A stretch of DNA of 64,000 nucleotides from Phytophthora colocasiae. Taxonomy: Eukaryota > Oomycota > Peronosporomycetes > Peronosporales > Peronosporaceae. The notes under the pieces are model-generated. The model had not been told where the DNA came from and made no database searches. It saw only the letters and a list, made by a program, of their open reading frames with translations. How positions within the stretch are numbered: position 1 is the first letter of the stretch; the number at the start of each line of letters is the position of its first letter. The stretch is from NCBI GenBank assembly GCA_018806915.1, contig JAGKQI010000069.1, forward strand, positions 496,001-560,000, written 5' to 3'. The position numbers were made by a program, and so were the translations under genes. Positions 29,996 to 40,395 of the stretch are shown here, one piece after another.

Positions 29996-31981
29996 GACAA
30001 GCTTAAAACCACAGGCGCGCATGTACACTAGGCTTATCAGGTTCACGTGGGCATTAGGAGAGTAGTGGACATTGTCCAGGCGGCGAGGCTCCCACTTGCC
30101 TATAACTCCGTTTTCGACACGGAACACCACACTTCCACTTGCTTCCATGACTTCTGACTGGCCGCAGACCATCATCACGTTGCTGGAAGTTCCATGCTTC
30201 ACATACGAAAAACAAGTCAAATCTCCGCATAGATTAACTTGCGATCCACTATCGAGAAGCCATTCAATTTCATCTGCCTGTAAGACAGGGACATGCTCGT
30301 CGTCACCAATTACTGCATTCACTGCGTAATCAGGTGACGCTGGTGTTGTAGGAGAGTACGTAGGGCTGCGAACAACGAGGCTCAACGGAGGACTCGTGGG
30401 TGAGTACTGTGGCGACGCAGCACGTACAGTAACCCCACCAGCTCCAGTGTTTCGGCGACGGAGCTGCTGTTCCATTTGCTCCACTGCTTGTAACCCAAGT
30501 ACCGAACGCACGTCGTTCAGCGAAATCAATCGATCATCATTTCTAATTCCACCAACAGCGTGCTCTGCATGTTCATCACGAGATGTCATGCACTCTACCA
30601 CCCTGTTACGCGAGACAGTCGGTTCATGTTGCCGGAGAATAGCTCCACTCAGAGAGCGCACTTGTTCGTCACCTTGATTGGTTTGGGTTTGACGACGTCC
30701 TTGGTTGCACTCAGCATCACCACGCCAGTGGCCCTTCTCACCACAAGCATTGCACTTCGAGTTCTTTTTCTTTTTCGCAATCCTTTCTGCATTAGACTTG
30801 CCAGTGTCTGTAGATGCAGCACTTGAGCCACGGTTGCGACCGTATTTGCCACCGCGCTGGCGGCGAGGACCTTTTCCACTATTGCCGTGCTGCTGCACAG
30901 CATTTGCTTGGGGTTTACTGGCCAGGCCACGGCTGTTCGCAGCACTGCTGCTTGATTCACGCACTCGCTGGTTGCGTTGTATTTCTGCATTCTCCAGACG
31001 GCCGCGTGCGTCGCGCACCGTATATTTGTAGTCTGGATCACGGCGTAGCTTCTCCGTAACTTCGTCTGCAATCGTTGGGTAGACTGCGTGAGCCTTGGTC
31101 AGCATAACCTTAGCTAGTCGTGAGTCTGAGATGGGGTCATTATTTTCCGCTAGTTCGCGCTGCATCTTCAGTAGGTCGGCGATGTAGTCTCGCACGGGCT
31201 CGTCTGGGCGAAGCATTCGCCCGTAGATTCGTTCCCAAATCAGCACTGTGTTTACCCCTCGCCCTTGGCCGAAATCCTCAGCTAACACCCGCCATAGCTC
31301 GACAGGGTCAGCCAGGTTAACCACATCCTGGTAACGTATAAGGGTTTCATCAGAGATGGCCGAGACAAGAAGGCCATTTGCTTTGCGATATCTGCTATTC
31401 CAACAGTCCTTCACGTTAGAAGACCAGTTGTCGTTGAAGAGTTCCTTGCCCAGGACAAGCTGGGCCATGTTTGAGACGTTTAGACCTGTAAGTACTCGCA
31501 GGCGCCAAGCAGGGTAATCCTCCGGCTTGGACAGCTTTTTGTCCACCTGCAGGGTCACTACGGCTGCTACTCGATTCATTTTGTCCTCAGGTTCAGTGTC
31601 AGTTTTTCTGCGGCTCGCGGAGCTACTTCCAAAGGTGTCTTCTCGGCGAACTGGGGGAGAAGGCGACCGTTCTTTCAATGAGCGAACGGTCAGTTGCCAG
31701 TTTGCTGTCTCCTTCTCTTCTACAGGTTTGGCCAATGAGCTTTGCCCATCTTTTGATTCCGCCAATGAAAATACAGAATCTTTCACTGTCACAGGTACCC
31801 GAGAGTGATGGTCACCAATCGTCGGATTAGAACTTTCAGTCAAATCTCCTTTCTCATCAGAGTCGGCGCAATTTGATCCCGAGGGCACCGCTCCTGTTGC
31901 AGTCTGGTTGTCTCCTTTGGATCGCTGCTCCGCACCACTGGAACGTTTGTTGTCTTGGCTTGCTTCTGTTGTTGGGCTCAT
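29933..31981 (-). pseudogene. copia-1 gag and protease
   Basis: Starts at the ATG inside the primer binding site (MSPTTEASQDNKRSSG). Gag (UBN2-like) has LIWERIYGRMLRPDEPVRDY. A zinc knuckle CNACGEKGHWRGDAEC has six rather than four residues between His and the last Cys. The protease motif is WLLDSGSQVNLCGD. The frame runs to 29933 after losing register near 29975. Confidence 0.87.
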
Positions 31982-31985
31982 AACC
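31970..31985 (-). other. copia-1 primer binding site (half-tRNA iMet type)
   Basis: GGTTATGAGCCCAACA follows the 5' LTR. GGTTATGAGCCC is complementary to the anticodon arm of initiator tRNA-Met (GGGCUCAUAACC), as in Ty5 and Drosophila copia, which prime from a cleaved initiator tRNA. The gag ATG is within it. Confidence 0.8.
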
Positions 31986-32421
31986 TGAGACGTGCTGTGT
32001 GCCTTGTAGTTATCGTCAGCGTGACGTAGGCTCCAGCAGCACGTATACTTCAAGGAAGAGCAAGATAGACGAGGTGGAAGGCAGGGAGTTGCCTGGCAGA
32101 ATGCCGCGGCGGGAACAACCAAGGTGAGGAGCTTGAGTACTCGCTGGTACGATTGGAAGTGAGAGCAGAGCTGCGCCGCAGCCCGCTCCTCAACCTTGGG
32201 ACCCATGATGTATTTAATGAGCAGTTGCTAACCACTCTCGTTGTCCTATCTAGCTGCAGGTGCTGGTGCTGAGGATTTGGGCGGTTGCAACCGCCATGAG
32301 AGGCTGCGCCACTCATCATCGCAGGAGGAATATGGAGTACAATCGCGTACGCGATGTTGTGGCCGCTGTTACACGTCGGTGCCAGCACTGCTCGCTCACT
32401 GGTACACTCTGGTACCTCACA
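31986..32421 (-). repeat. copia-1 5' LTR
   Basis: 436 bp, ends TGAGACG and CCTCACA. Confidence 0.92.
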
Positions 32422-34056
32422 ATGCTTGCCGATCCTGTCACCATTGACGAGTAATTCGATTCCCCACCGAAGACTTCCATTCAAATAGAAGTCAATCGCT
32501 CCATCGATGCGCTGACAGGGTGACGCAGGTAACACTCTCGATAGTTCGGGGCATATGCAACACGTGCTCGTCGTGTGAAGCGCAAGAGCAGCCATAAACT
32601 GATGCTGGAAAACAGCTTCTTTCGGAAAGTCGTATTCGGATTGTTTTAGTGCAGAAGCAGACATACTTCCAATCGCCTTCCGGACCAGCTCAAACAATGA
32701 TGTAGGATTTGCATATCCACGACCAGGAAACAGCCACTTGTAGTAGTATCTCTCAGCTAAGGGAGATGTAAACTTCACATAGCCGCCATCTTCAAATACA
32801 ACACCGGTCATCTTTAACCTTGTAAAGCATTGTTCTTCATCGTGACTCAATTCCTGCACCAATGGATGACAGGTGGGGTCGCTGACCAAACACATTGTAA
32901 GAAACTTTTGCTGATCGGGATGGGTTGGAGCTGTGTGGTTGCTTCCGAAGCATCGTGCCATTTGTTCCACAAAGGCCCCTGACATGTAATATGTCAGTAA
33001 ATCGTGCTCGGTTGGTTGTTCTGCCTTTTGAAAATGCGCGTAAATTGTGTTAATGGAGACGCGCAATGAACCAATGTGCCCATTGCACTCTCGTATGATC
33101 ACCTCCAAAAGTGTCGGGTATCGCCAGCTTGGCGGCAATCCGTTCTCCAACTCTAAACATTCATGCGCCTCGACATCACTGATCAACAAGTCTTCCCTTG
33201 TCAACTTCCATGGAATGCTGCTGAAGGCAACAGGGCTGGTAGGAGTGTCTGTCTCCAGCAAATGCGTCGCAGATATGATGAACCGGACATGATTCGGTAA
33301 CCATGACGACGAGCCCTTGACCAGACGAGTCCAAAAATCCAAATCTTTATACTGTCGTTGACAGTCATCCATCATGAAGACGCACAGCTTGCCTTCGGGT
33401 ATTGAACACTTTTTACCACCAATATCGATCCCATGGCTCGAGAGAATCTCCGTGGCATCAGCTGCGGCGCTATGAAACGCGATAGGTACATAGCGAAAGC
33501 CAGGATATCGGCGAGCAAATAACGTCAACAGCGAGGTCTTTCCTGATCCCGAAGGCGATGAAAGCAGCACGACGTTGGTTACGATTATCGCGTTGTATAA
33601 TTTCTGCACTAGTTCATCGCGTGAAAGGTGAGGAAAATTCAAATCAAGTCCTTCTGCATTCGGTCGATAGATCGGGAATATGTGGGGAGGGTTGACAGGT
33701 GGCTGTTGCGCCCGAGCCTCCACCAGCACGTGGATCGTCTTCTTCGTCGGAACATCTCCAAACAAGTCGCCAATCTGTGTTGCTGGGTCGATTTCGTCGT
33801 TCAGCAGCTTCTTCACTTGCTCAGGAATGTCTCCACTTCGCATACTAATCACGTTAGGGTCATCCGACCGCAGCCACCCGCCGTCCTCCGTCGTCGCCAA
33901 GAAGAGCTGCAGATCGTCAGGGTCGACACCATCCAAGGCATTCTTCTTTCTATTCTTGATTGCTACTTTCAACGCCGACACCGAAGCGTCTTCAGCGATA
34001 TCCACCTCGAACGCGCTCCCCCTCACACCAACGATCGCACAGAAGAGCTTTACCAT

Positions 34057-34766
34057 GAGAGCCGACGTATTCTGGAATGAGGAAGAAGGGAGAAGATAGT
34101 ATTTAAGCGCTTTCTATCACTGATTGACTAATGATGTGGAATTTTCATTTCATTTCACCTTGTGGTCATCAATGCTCTCTGTGCTGCTTCCTGCTCGTCT
34201 TCAGACGCTCTTAACGCCTCAAAATACGCACCTCATACGTAGTTTTTCGTCAGTTCCTCGTGGGTTCTCAAGTGCTCTCCGTTTTGACACAATTCAGCCT
34301 CCAAATGACCACTTTGAGCCAACAGATTTCCGTTTTTAGTGATGAATACACACACGCAGGACAATTGAAGCAGCTGTAGACACTTCATGAAACGTACAGT
34401 GAGCAGGGTCTTATAGTGATCGCAGTACATACCCTCAAACGACTTCGCAGGCCAAGAACCAGGAGATTCCGATGAGGTTTAGAAACGATACGCGGACTTT
34501 GGAGTGACGTTCGCTATTGCTAACAAGCATCAAGCGCAAACTGCCCGATTCTACCAAACCTCAGATTTATTGCGGAGTCAGCAAGATTCCATCTAGATAT
34601 CCCAAATCCAGTGTCTAAAAGGGATAAAGTTGCAGTACCAATGGAGTATGTAAACGCACTCTTAGGTACTGACGACGCGTACGAAGGTCTCTTTAACTCC
34701 AGTTTAAGCGCCGAACATAGCTGGCAGTAGATAAAACTACCCCTTTCGCTTACGATACATCTCTTT
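34057..34766. other. CRN intergenic spacer, inverted copy
   Basis: Matches 7199-7836 and, with an internal deletion, 1655-2097, in reverse orientation. The Inr block for the CRN at 34056 is at 34074-34080 (GGAATGA on the plus strand). No gene seen. Confidence 0.75.
34074..34080 (-). promoter_or_regulatory. Oomycete Inr element of CRN gene
   Basis: TCATTCC on the minus strand 18 to 24 bases before the ATG at 34056; the spacing is slightly shorter than in the other copies because of a local change. Confidence 0.55.
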
Positions 34767-36647
34767 CTACTTGTATCGTCGGGTCTCTTCATCATCTTCC
34801 TCGTCACTCTCCTCCTCGTCACTATCTTCGTCATCACTGTCCTCCTCATCCTCCAAAAGCTCTTGTCCACGTTTCGCTTTAGCTTTAGGAAACTTTTCGC
34901 CGACTTTGATTGCCAGACAATCGAGATTCAATTTTGTAGAACTTCCACCATATTTTTTGATAAGCATCTCCAGATACTCGTCCAGTGAATCCTTCCGAGG
35001 GACGTGAAGAATGGACCGCGTGAGGATCTCCGCATCTTCTTGCATTAGTATGGGCAACGCGGCTCTTCCTTCAACAAGATCAATCCATAAACGCTGTCCA
35101 TCCTTCTTGACAATCATATTCGGCACGCGAGGATCTCCATGGACCACGTTAGCAGAGTGGAGTTGCCATAGCAAATCAAAAAGGGGCTTAACCTCTTCTC
35201 TTGTGGTAGGATATTGTATTGGTTTCCCAACAGGAGACAGCAACATCGCAACCCCATCAGAAATCACCTTAGCCGCCACGTATCTAGTCGTCAGACTAGT
35301 TTTCTGGGCAGCAAGCTTTAACGCGTCTACTTCTTGAAAAAGACGTCCAGCCGAGCTCTCCTCCACGATCTTCAAGGCCAATTCATCTCCATCTTGACCC
35401 AGTCGTTTTACCTTGAAAACGCGTCCAAATGCACCACGACCGAGAAATACATCACCTTCCACCACCTCAACATTTAACGCAGAGCAAGCAGCAGTCAAAC
35501 GCGTCACCCACGGTGACAAGTTCTTGGTAATAAAGTCACGTAACAACACTTTCGAACCCTCCATGACCCACTTCGCCTTGATGACACGTGCCACAACACC
35601 GCCCAAGCTGTTAATCAACCAAAACTCCGTGCGGTTGAAGAGAACGACACTTCCTTCATCCTTAGGAAAAAGGTGCTCTACATATCGCACGACTTGGCCA
35701 AATGGTTTCCCATTCAAATTAGTGATCTTGCTCTCGAAGAGAATGAGGCAATCAAACAGTTCCTTCACTGCTTTCCCAAAACGAAATGAGGTACCTTCTC
35801 GAATGACCGTATCATTTGGTTCATCCTCCTTGCAATACATCCCACGATGAGTCACAAATCCACCTGGCTTGAGGTTTGTCTTAGTGTTGTCAAATGGAGA
35901 CTGCGGCAACCATGGATAACGCTTGCTATTGACGAATACAACACCGAGACCATCCAGTATATCGCTGAAGTAAGGAGTAATGAATGCGTCAAATGATTCC
36001 TCCTTCTTAATGCAGTCGACTTGCGCCTGAACTTCCATCGACCAAAAGGCATCTCCGACTTTTGGTTGAGCATCCAAGACGTATCCACCAGTACTCAATA
36101 TTCTCCAACGATCTCTACCCAACTCTGAATCGGATTTAGTCGACGTCGCGGGTTTTATAGCTCTGTCAAGTTTTCTGGAGAGTTCGCGATTCTGTTCGCA
36201 AATTTCTTCCGCCATATTATGCCAATATCGAACAAAGTCTTCTTGGATCCTCGTCAATGCATGGTTTGTGAGTATACTTTCGAATTCCCGCTCGCCACCA
36301 GTCCCAGCCCGAGCCCCCACCAGCACGTGGATCGTCTTCTTCGTCGTAACATCTCTAAACAAGTCGCCAATCTCTTCTGCTGGGTCGATTTCGTCGTTCA
36401 GCAGCTTCTTCACTTGCTCAGGAATGTCTCCACTTCGCATACTAACCACATCAGGGTCATCCGACCGCAGCCACCCGCCGTCCTCCGTCCTCGCCAGGAA
36501 GAGCTGCAGGTGACGCGCAGGACCCTTGATGTCTTCATTCTTCGCCTTGATCAATTCCTTCAACGCCGACACCGAAGCGTCTTCAGCGATATCCACCTCG
36601 AACGCGCTCCCCCCCATACCAACGATCGCACAGAAGAGCTTTACCAT
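34767..36647 (-). CDS. CRN effector, kinase-type, complete
   Basis: The best preserved CRN in the window: 626 residues with header MVKLFCAIVG, LFLAR at 49-53 and HVLVGAR near 109. The middle part has CEQNRELSRKLD but no RDRKQA repeats. The kinase-like domain has glycine loop GRGAFGRVFKV near 400, lysine motif ALKIVEE near 422 and HGDPRVPN near 500. An acidic Asp/Glu/Ser tail ends RRYK. CRN8-type D2 kinases of Phytophthora enter the host nucleus and autophosphorylate; the same role is inferred here. It is followed in the same direction by the NTPase-type CRN, mirroring 1-4046. Confidence 0.93.
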   Translation of the reverse strand: MVKLFCAIVGMGGSAFEVDIAEDASVSALKELIKAKNEDIKGPARHLQLFLARTEDGGWLRSDDPDVVSMRSGDIPEQVKKLLNDEIDPAEEIGDLFRDVTTKKTIHVLVGARAGTGGEREFESILTNHALTRIQEDFVRYWHNMAEEICEQNRELSRKLDRAIKPATSTKSDSELGRDRWRILSTGGYVLDAQPKVGDAFWSMEVQAQVDCIKKEESFDAFITPYFSDILDGLGVVFVNSKRYPWLPQSPFDNTKTNLKPGGFVTHRGMYCKEDEPNDTVIREGTSFRFGKAVKELFDCLILFESKITNLNGKPFGQVVRYVEHLFPKDEGSVVLFNRTEFWLINSLGGVVARVIKAKWVMEGSKVLLRDFITKNLSPWVTRLTAACSALNVEVVEGDVFLGRGAFGRVFKVKRLGQDGDELALKIVEESSAGRLFQEVDALKLAAQKTSLTTRYVAAKVISDGVAMLLSPVGKPIQYPTTREEVKPLFDLLWQLHSANVVHGDPRVPNMIVKKDGQRLWIDLVEGRAALPILMQEDAEILTRSILHVPRKDSLDEYLEMLIKKYGGSSTKLNLDCLAIKVGEKFPKAKAKRGQELLEDEEDSDDEDSDEEESDEEDDEETRRYK

Positions 36648-36670
36648 CTTTTCTCAAGCCGGCGGATTCT

Positions 36671-36677
36671 GGAATGA
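36671..36677 (-). promoter_or_regulatory. Oomycete Inr element of CRN gene
   Basis: TCATTCC on the minus strand 24 to 30 bases before the ATG at 36647, in the shared CRN promoter block. The promoter copy ends near 36757, where the carboxypeptidase-derived duplication begins. Confidence 0.58.
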
Positions 36678-36756
36678 GGAAGAAGGGAGAAGATAGTATT
36701 TAAGCGCTTTCTATCACTGGTTGACTAATGATGTGGAATTTTCATTTCATCTCACC

Positions 36757-36924
36757 TCGTAGTGAAAGGCTCAACCACGAGAAATAGATGCAGAACGAGA
36801 ACAGTGAAGAAGAAGAACGAGAAAGTGGCGATAATCAGGACGGAGACACTGGCTCCAAGATGACTTGGCAGTAGAGCTCTAAACTAAAAGTGAACTTGTC
36901 GTTTCACATTTGTATTTTATTCTC
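36757..36924 (+). other. Duplicated upstream region of the carboxypeptidase gene
   Basis: Copy of about 40243-40395. It keeps the C-terminal codons ERESGDNQDGDTGSKMTWQ and stop of the small frame at 40078-40341, with only synonymous changes in that stretch. Confidence 0.7.
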
Positions 36925-37740
36925 ATGGAAGTCTTGGCAATGAGCAGTACCAACTTCCGATCCAAACGCTTCCGTACTCAGTCACTGCTGCCTCCTCCGT
37001 TGCCATTGATCAATCTGCCGGAAGAATCCCGTCTCGCCTGCACTGGAGTTCTCGAACGACCAACACATTTACCTGTTCGTCGTCACATTCCCAACCGTGT
37101 AGCAATCGCTGCACTAAAATCCAGAACGGACGGAGGTCCCAAGTGTCCACAAGACTTTGACAATCTTCAGACTCCAAAACCCGAGCCAATTCTTAGAGAA
37201 AGTCGAACTTTACTAGACGCTGAAGCCGAAGAGTATCAAGAACTCCCAGAACTCGCACGACTGCACGTGTACGAGTACAACCAGCCAGAAATGTGTCGAA
37301 ACAGCAGCACTCCAGACGATACTCTTCACTTCGACTCGCTCTTTGTAGGTGGCAATTTACAGCGAGCCGAACGGATTTTCCGTTCCCTTACGAAACCTCA
37401 ACAGGAATACGAACTGCTGATCCATCCAGACACCAAGAATGGAGCGTATCGCCAGTGGTTTTACTTCGAAGTGCGCAATGGGGAACCAGGAATCAACCCG
37501 ACCAAGCAGCCCTTCCCCACGGTTTACTACCTCAAACAACGACGTACTTTACCTACCACCCCCCTCAGCATATACTTCAGTTCAGAAGCGTTAATATCCG
37601 CGCAGTTTTCAAGAAATTCGAGTGAAGTGTTCTCTCAAATTGATTTCTTTCAGTCAGAGAGAAATCAATCAACCTTGAATCATACAAAACACTCAATTTA
37701 TATTCGACCGGATCCTTCCCATTCGCAAAACGAAGGAAAG
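36925..37740 (+). pseudogene. Truncated carboxypeptidase duplicate reading into a CRN
   Basis: The first 190 or so residues are nearly identical to the N-terminal domain of the carboxypeptidase at 40396 (including [20 protein letters not shown] and QWFYFEVRN). At about 37495 the sequence jumps from GIN to [11 protein letters not shown], corresponding to a much later part of that gene; CAAC occurs at both breakpoints. The frame then continues without a stop through 37740 into the CRN ATG. The zinc-binding residues are absent. This is either a dead remnant or the 5' part of a fused transcript. Confidence 0.75.
37639..37669. repeat. 10-bp inverted repeat upstream of CRN
   Basis: ATTGATTTCT at 37639-37648 and AGAAATCAAT at 37660-37669 form a short stem about 70 bases before the CRN ATG. 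Role unknown. Confidence 0.6.
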
Positions 37741-39888
37741 ATGGTAACTCTTTTTTGTGCTTTCGTTGGTGTTGCCGGAAGCACGTTCCCTGTCGACATC
37801 GACGAAGGCAAGTTGGTGGGACACTTGAAGGATCTGATCAAGGCGAAGAATGAGAAGTCGATCACATGCGACGCCAAGGACCTGCAGCTCTTCCTGGCGA
37901 AAAAGAAGATGGACAAAGGCAAAGGGAAAGGGCCGTGGCTGGTGACCAACGAAGTGGAGAGTGGGTGGCGTGATACCAGTGACCTGAAGCCATTGAATGC
38001 TGCAGCGACACTCACCTTGTACGGCTTGTCGGAGACAGGCGTGCATCTCGAAGTTGCATTCACTGAGGACGATGCCGACGCTGGGAGGATGCCTGTTCAC
38101 GTGCTGGTGATGCTTCCTGGAACAATTTTATATTGGAACCTGCCTCCGAAGCCTTTGGCTAGCTCTGCGGGAGCGACCTGGGATTTCCAGAATCCTATGG
38201 ATACTGACCAGCTTTCTAGTGCGATTCGTAAGCACTACAGAGCTTGGAAAAAAGGAAGTGTTGACAAAAAATTGCACCCGTTGTTTACGTGTCTTTCTGG
38301 GCCGGGAACGGGGAAGTCTCGATTGCTGGACGAGTTCCCAAAGTTACTGAAAGATGGGCTTTTTCCTGGGAAGGAGGAGAATTTCGAGATGATACGGCTA
38401 CTACGGAATGCGTACACGTTCAATGTCACATTTGAAAATGGGACGCCCCACGCCCCTGGATTGTTTTCAAGCTCTGCAGAAGTGATTGGAACTCGGATGC
38501 TTTATCAGCTCCAGGATTCTTTGAAGTGGGACTCGTTTGTTCAGGAGAAATCGCGTCATTCTGTGCCTAGTGACGTATTCGAGAAACTGGAGAAGATTCT
38601 TGATACTCGCCAAGAAGACATGTGTGTGATTCTCTGTGTGGACAGTATGCAGAAACTCGTGCATGAAAACGGGAACGAGGATTGCGAGTTTTACAGGGTC
38701 TTGACTGATTTAAGCGGCCTGGTTAACGACTCCAAGTGTTTGGTCATTGCTATCTGCTCAGCAACAATTTACAGCCCAGTGACCAATTTTCTTGTTGGGT
38801 CGTCACAGTGGAGATACCAAGTCCCAACTGCTGTGCTTTCTCGTCCAACTGTAAAGGGTGAAAATATTTTTTCAACATTTGGTGATGACAAGTTGATAGA
38901 GCTCCTCATTAGCGACATGGGTGGCCTTGGTAGAGCCTTGGAGGTCTTATATGCCGTGATGGACAGGGCAAGCCAAAAGGGACCATTGGAGTTTATGTCT
39001 CTCATAGCAGCCGTGTTGACCGAGCTGCGGATTCAATATCCTGGAATCGAAGAGGAAATGACAAGTATGCAAGACGCATTCCTGGCAGTCATTGCACGAC
39101 GTCGAGTTGATAAACATTCTTGCTTTGGCAAGTTAAGTCTGGATGAAGTCATCTCAACTGGGTTCATTCGGCGTGAAGGCGAGTTCCTGACGTGCCCCTA
39201 TGTGCTGTTTTTGTTGCTGAATACACCTCACTCTCCATGGAGGAATGACAACTTTTACACGCCACAAGAAACTCGAGAGGATGCAAAACCCTGGCAAACG
39301 TGGGAAACATTCAACTGCAAGTTTCGTGCGCTGAAATCGGTCGCATGCCAAGGAGAGGTGAATTGGAAATCTATCCATTGTGGAGCTCGCTTCGGCCCAG
39401 GTTGTGACAGACTCGTGATCGAACAACCACGTACGTACACACTTGCCGTGAAGCACATGACGACTGCCTTGGATGGTTTTGGTAAAGGCGACGTCTGCCC
39501 GTGCCAGTATGACCCCGGACGATATTTCGTGTATCAGCCTGCACCAGGGTCTAAGTCTGGAGCTGGGTTCACGTGTATGAAAGATGTGAAGAACGGCTTT
39601 TTCCACGAGATTCATCAATACAAGAAGCTTAAGGACAATCTCCCGCTGGAAAATGTTTTGGAGGAAAAGGAGAAAGCAGCTGGTAAAGACGATCTTTTCG
39701 TTCTGTATTGCACGAGTCAAGTCGAAGGCGATATCGAATCACTGGAAAACTGTGCAGTTGTCGACCGTACGTGCTGGAAGGAGTACTATGGACCATTTGC
39801 TGCTCGCGCGTTGTATGTGAGCGCGGTTCCTCCACCCGACATTAACGCAAGTTCAATCCAGAACCTGGAATTTGTGTGTTTGGCGTAG
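37741..39888 (+). CDS. CRN effector, second NTPase type
   Basis: Start chosen at [10 protein letters not shown] because the CRN header begins there; LFLAK is perfect at residues 50-54 and HVLVML follows near 121. The protein has Walker A GPGTGKSR near residue 187 and a Walker B-like VILCVDS. The C-terminal part contains [12 protein letters not shown], possibly a nuclease-like QxK element, but this is uncertain. It is unlike the other NTPase CRN beyond the header, so it is a separate CRN subtype. 716 residues, no frameshift, probably functional. It has no TCATTCC block; a weaker CCATTCGCAAAA lies at 37719-37730. Confidence 0.85.
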   Translation: MVTLFCAFVGVAGSTFPVDIDEGKLVGHLKDLIKAKNEKSITCDAKDLQLFLAKKKMDKGKGKGPWLVTNEVESGWRDTSDLKPLNAAATLTLYGLSETGVHLEVAFTEDDADAGRMPVHVLVMLPGTILYWNLPPKPLASSAGATWDFQNPMDTDQLSSAIRKHYRAWKKGSVDKKLHPLFTCLSGPGTGKSRLLDEFPKLLKDGLFPGKEENFEMIRLLRNAYTFNVTFENGTPHAPGLFSSSAEVIGTRMLYQLQDSLKWDSFVQEKSRHSVPSDVFEKLEKILDTRQEDMCVILCVDSMQKLVHENGNEDCEFYRVLTDLSGLVNDSKCLVIAICSATIYSPVTNFLVGSSQWRYQVPTAVLSRPTVKGENIFSTFGDDKLIELLISDMGGLGRALEVLYAVMDRASQKGPLEFMSLIAAVLTELRIQYPGIEEEMTSMQDAFLAVIARRRVDKHSCFGKLSLDEVISTGFIRREGEFLTCPYVLFLLLNTPHSPWRNDNFYTPQETREDAKPWQTWETFNCKFRALKSVACQGEVNWKSIHCGARFGPGCDRLVIEQPRTYTLAVKHMTTALDGFGKGDVCPCQYDPGRYFVYQPAPGSKSGAGFTCMKDVKNGFFHEIHQYKKLKDNLPLENVLEEKEKAAGKDDLFVLYCTSQVEGDIESLENCAVVDRTCWKEYYGPFAARALYVSAVPPPDINASSIQNLEFVCLA

Positions 39889-40077
39889 GCCTTGTCACTA
39901 GCCAAACGATTGCAGAGAAACGTCCATATTCAAGCTTCGAAGAAGCACATGAACAAACGGAGGTGGACATGAACATTCCCTGTTGCTTCAAAACGTCGAA
40001 GGTCGAGTAGACAAGGAGACGACTGCGGCCCTGATGCAAAGAAGCACATTACGTCATTGAATTTTAACCCTCCATAA
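39889..40077. other. Intergenic region
   Basis: No gene recognised; expected to hold the CRN 3' end signal. Confidence 0.5.
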
Positions 40078-40341
40078 GTGCTGCAAAGCGATAATACATT
40101 TGGCGCTTTCTTTAAATTGAGTCGGGAGAACAAACGCGCCCGAGAAGAACAATTGAAAACTTACGACGAAATGTCTCTCACTAACACGGTAGTAGGAGAC
40201 AAGATAACGTGGTGTGACTTCATCGGTTTTTTAAGTTTGGTTCGTAGTGAAAGACTTGATAACAAGAACAGTGACAAAGAAGAACGAGAAAGTGGTGATA
40301 ATCAGGATGGAGACACTGGCTCCAAGATGACTTGGCAGTAG
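40078..40341 (+). CDS. Small hypothetical frame, probably a 3' exon remnant
   Basis: Open for 87 codons from a non-ATG start, ending ERESGDNQDGDTGSKMTWQ. The same C-terminus is kept in the duplicate near 36830-36880 with synonymous changes only (GGT/GGC, GAT/GAC), which supports coding. It lies just upstream of the carboxypeptidase gene on the same strand. The 5' part of the gene is not visible. Family not recognised. Confidence 0.4.
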   Translation: MLQSDNTFGAFFKLSRENKRAREEQLKTYDEMSLTNTVVGDKITWCDFIGFLSLVRSERLDNKNSDKEERESGDNQDGDTGSKMTWQ

Positions 40342-40395
40342 AGCTCTAAACTAAAAGCGAACTTGTCGTTTCACACATTTGTTTTTTTTATTCTC

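Larger units (their letters stand above)
26420..32421 (-). mobile_element. Ty1/copia LTR retrotransposon (copia-1)
   Basis: 6002 bp with TGAG...CTCACA LTR ends and a 5-bp duplication ATGCT at 26415-26419 and 32422-32426. Domain order gag, protease, integrase, reverse transcriptase, RNase H defines copia. Transcription runs on the minus strand, the same as the CRN it splits. LTRs differ by one 11-bp indel and one base change, so insertion is recent. Confidence 0.94.
26202..34056 (-). pseudogene. CRN effector, P-loop NTPase plus nuclease-like type, split by copia-1
   Basis: The header MVKLFCAIVGVRGS has LFLAT in the LFLAK position and HVLVEA. Walker A PSGSGKTS lies near residue 165 and Walker B CVFMMDD follows. 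The frame stays open through the segment that is shifted in the copy at 2098. The C-terminal IDGAIDFYL...WGIELLVNGDRIGKH pattern resembles REase-fold nucleases of CRN NTPases. Right after GKH the copia element enters; the gene resumes at 26414 with MSRFAPEGKYAAL and ends ISLKY at 26202. Without the insertion and one ATGCT copy the frame is continuous, so this was a working-length gene until recently. The segment LKVAIKNRKKNALDGVD replaces the header part of the sister copy. Confidence 0.88.
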
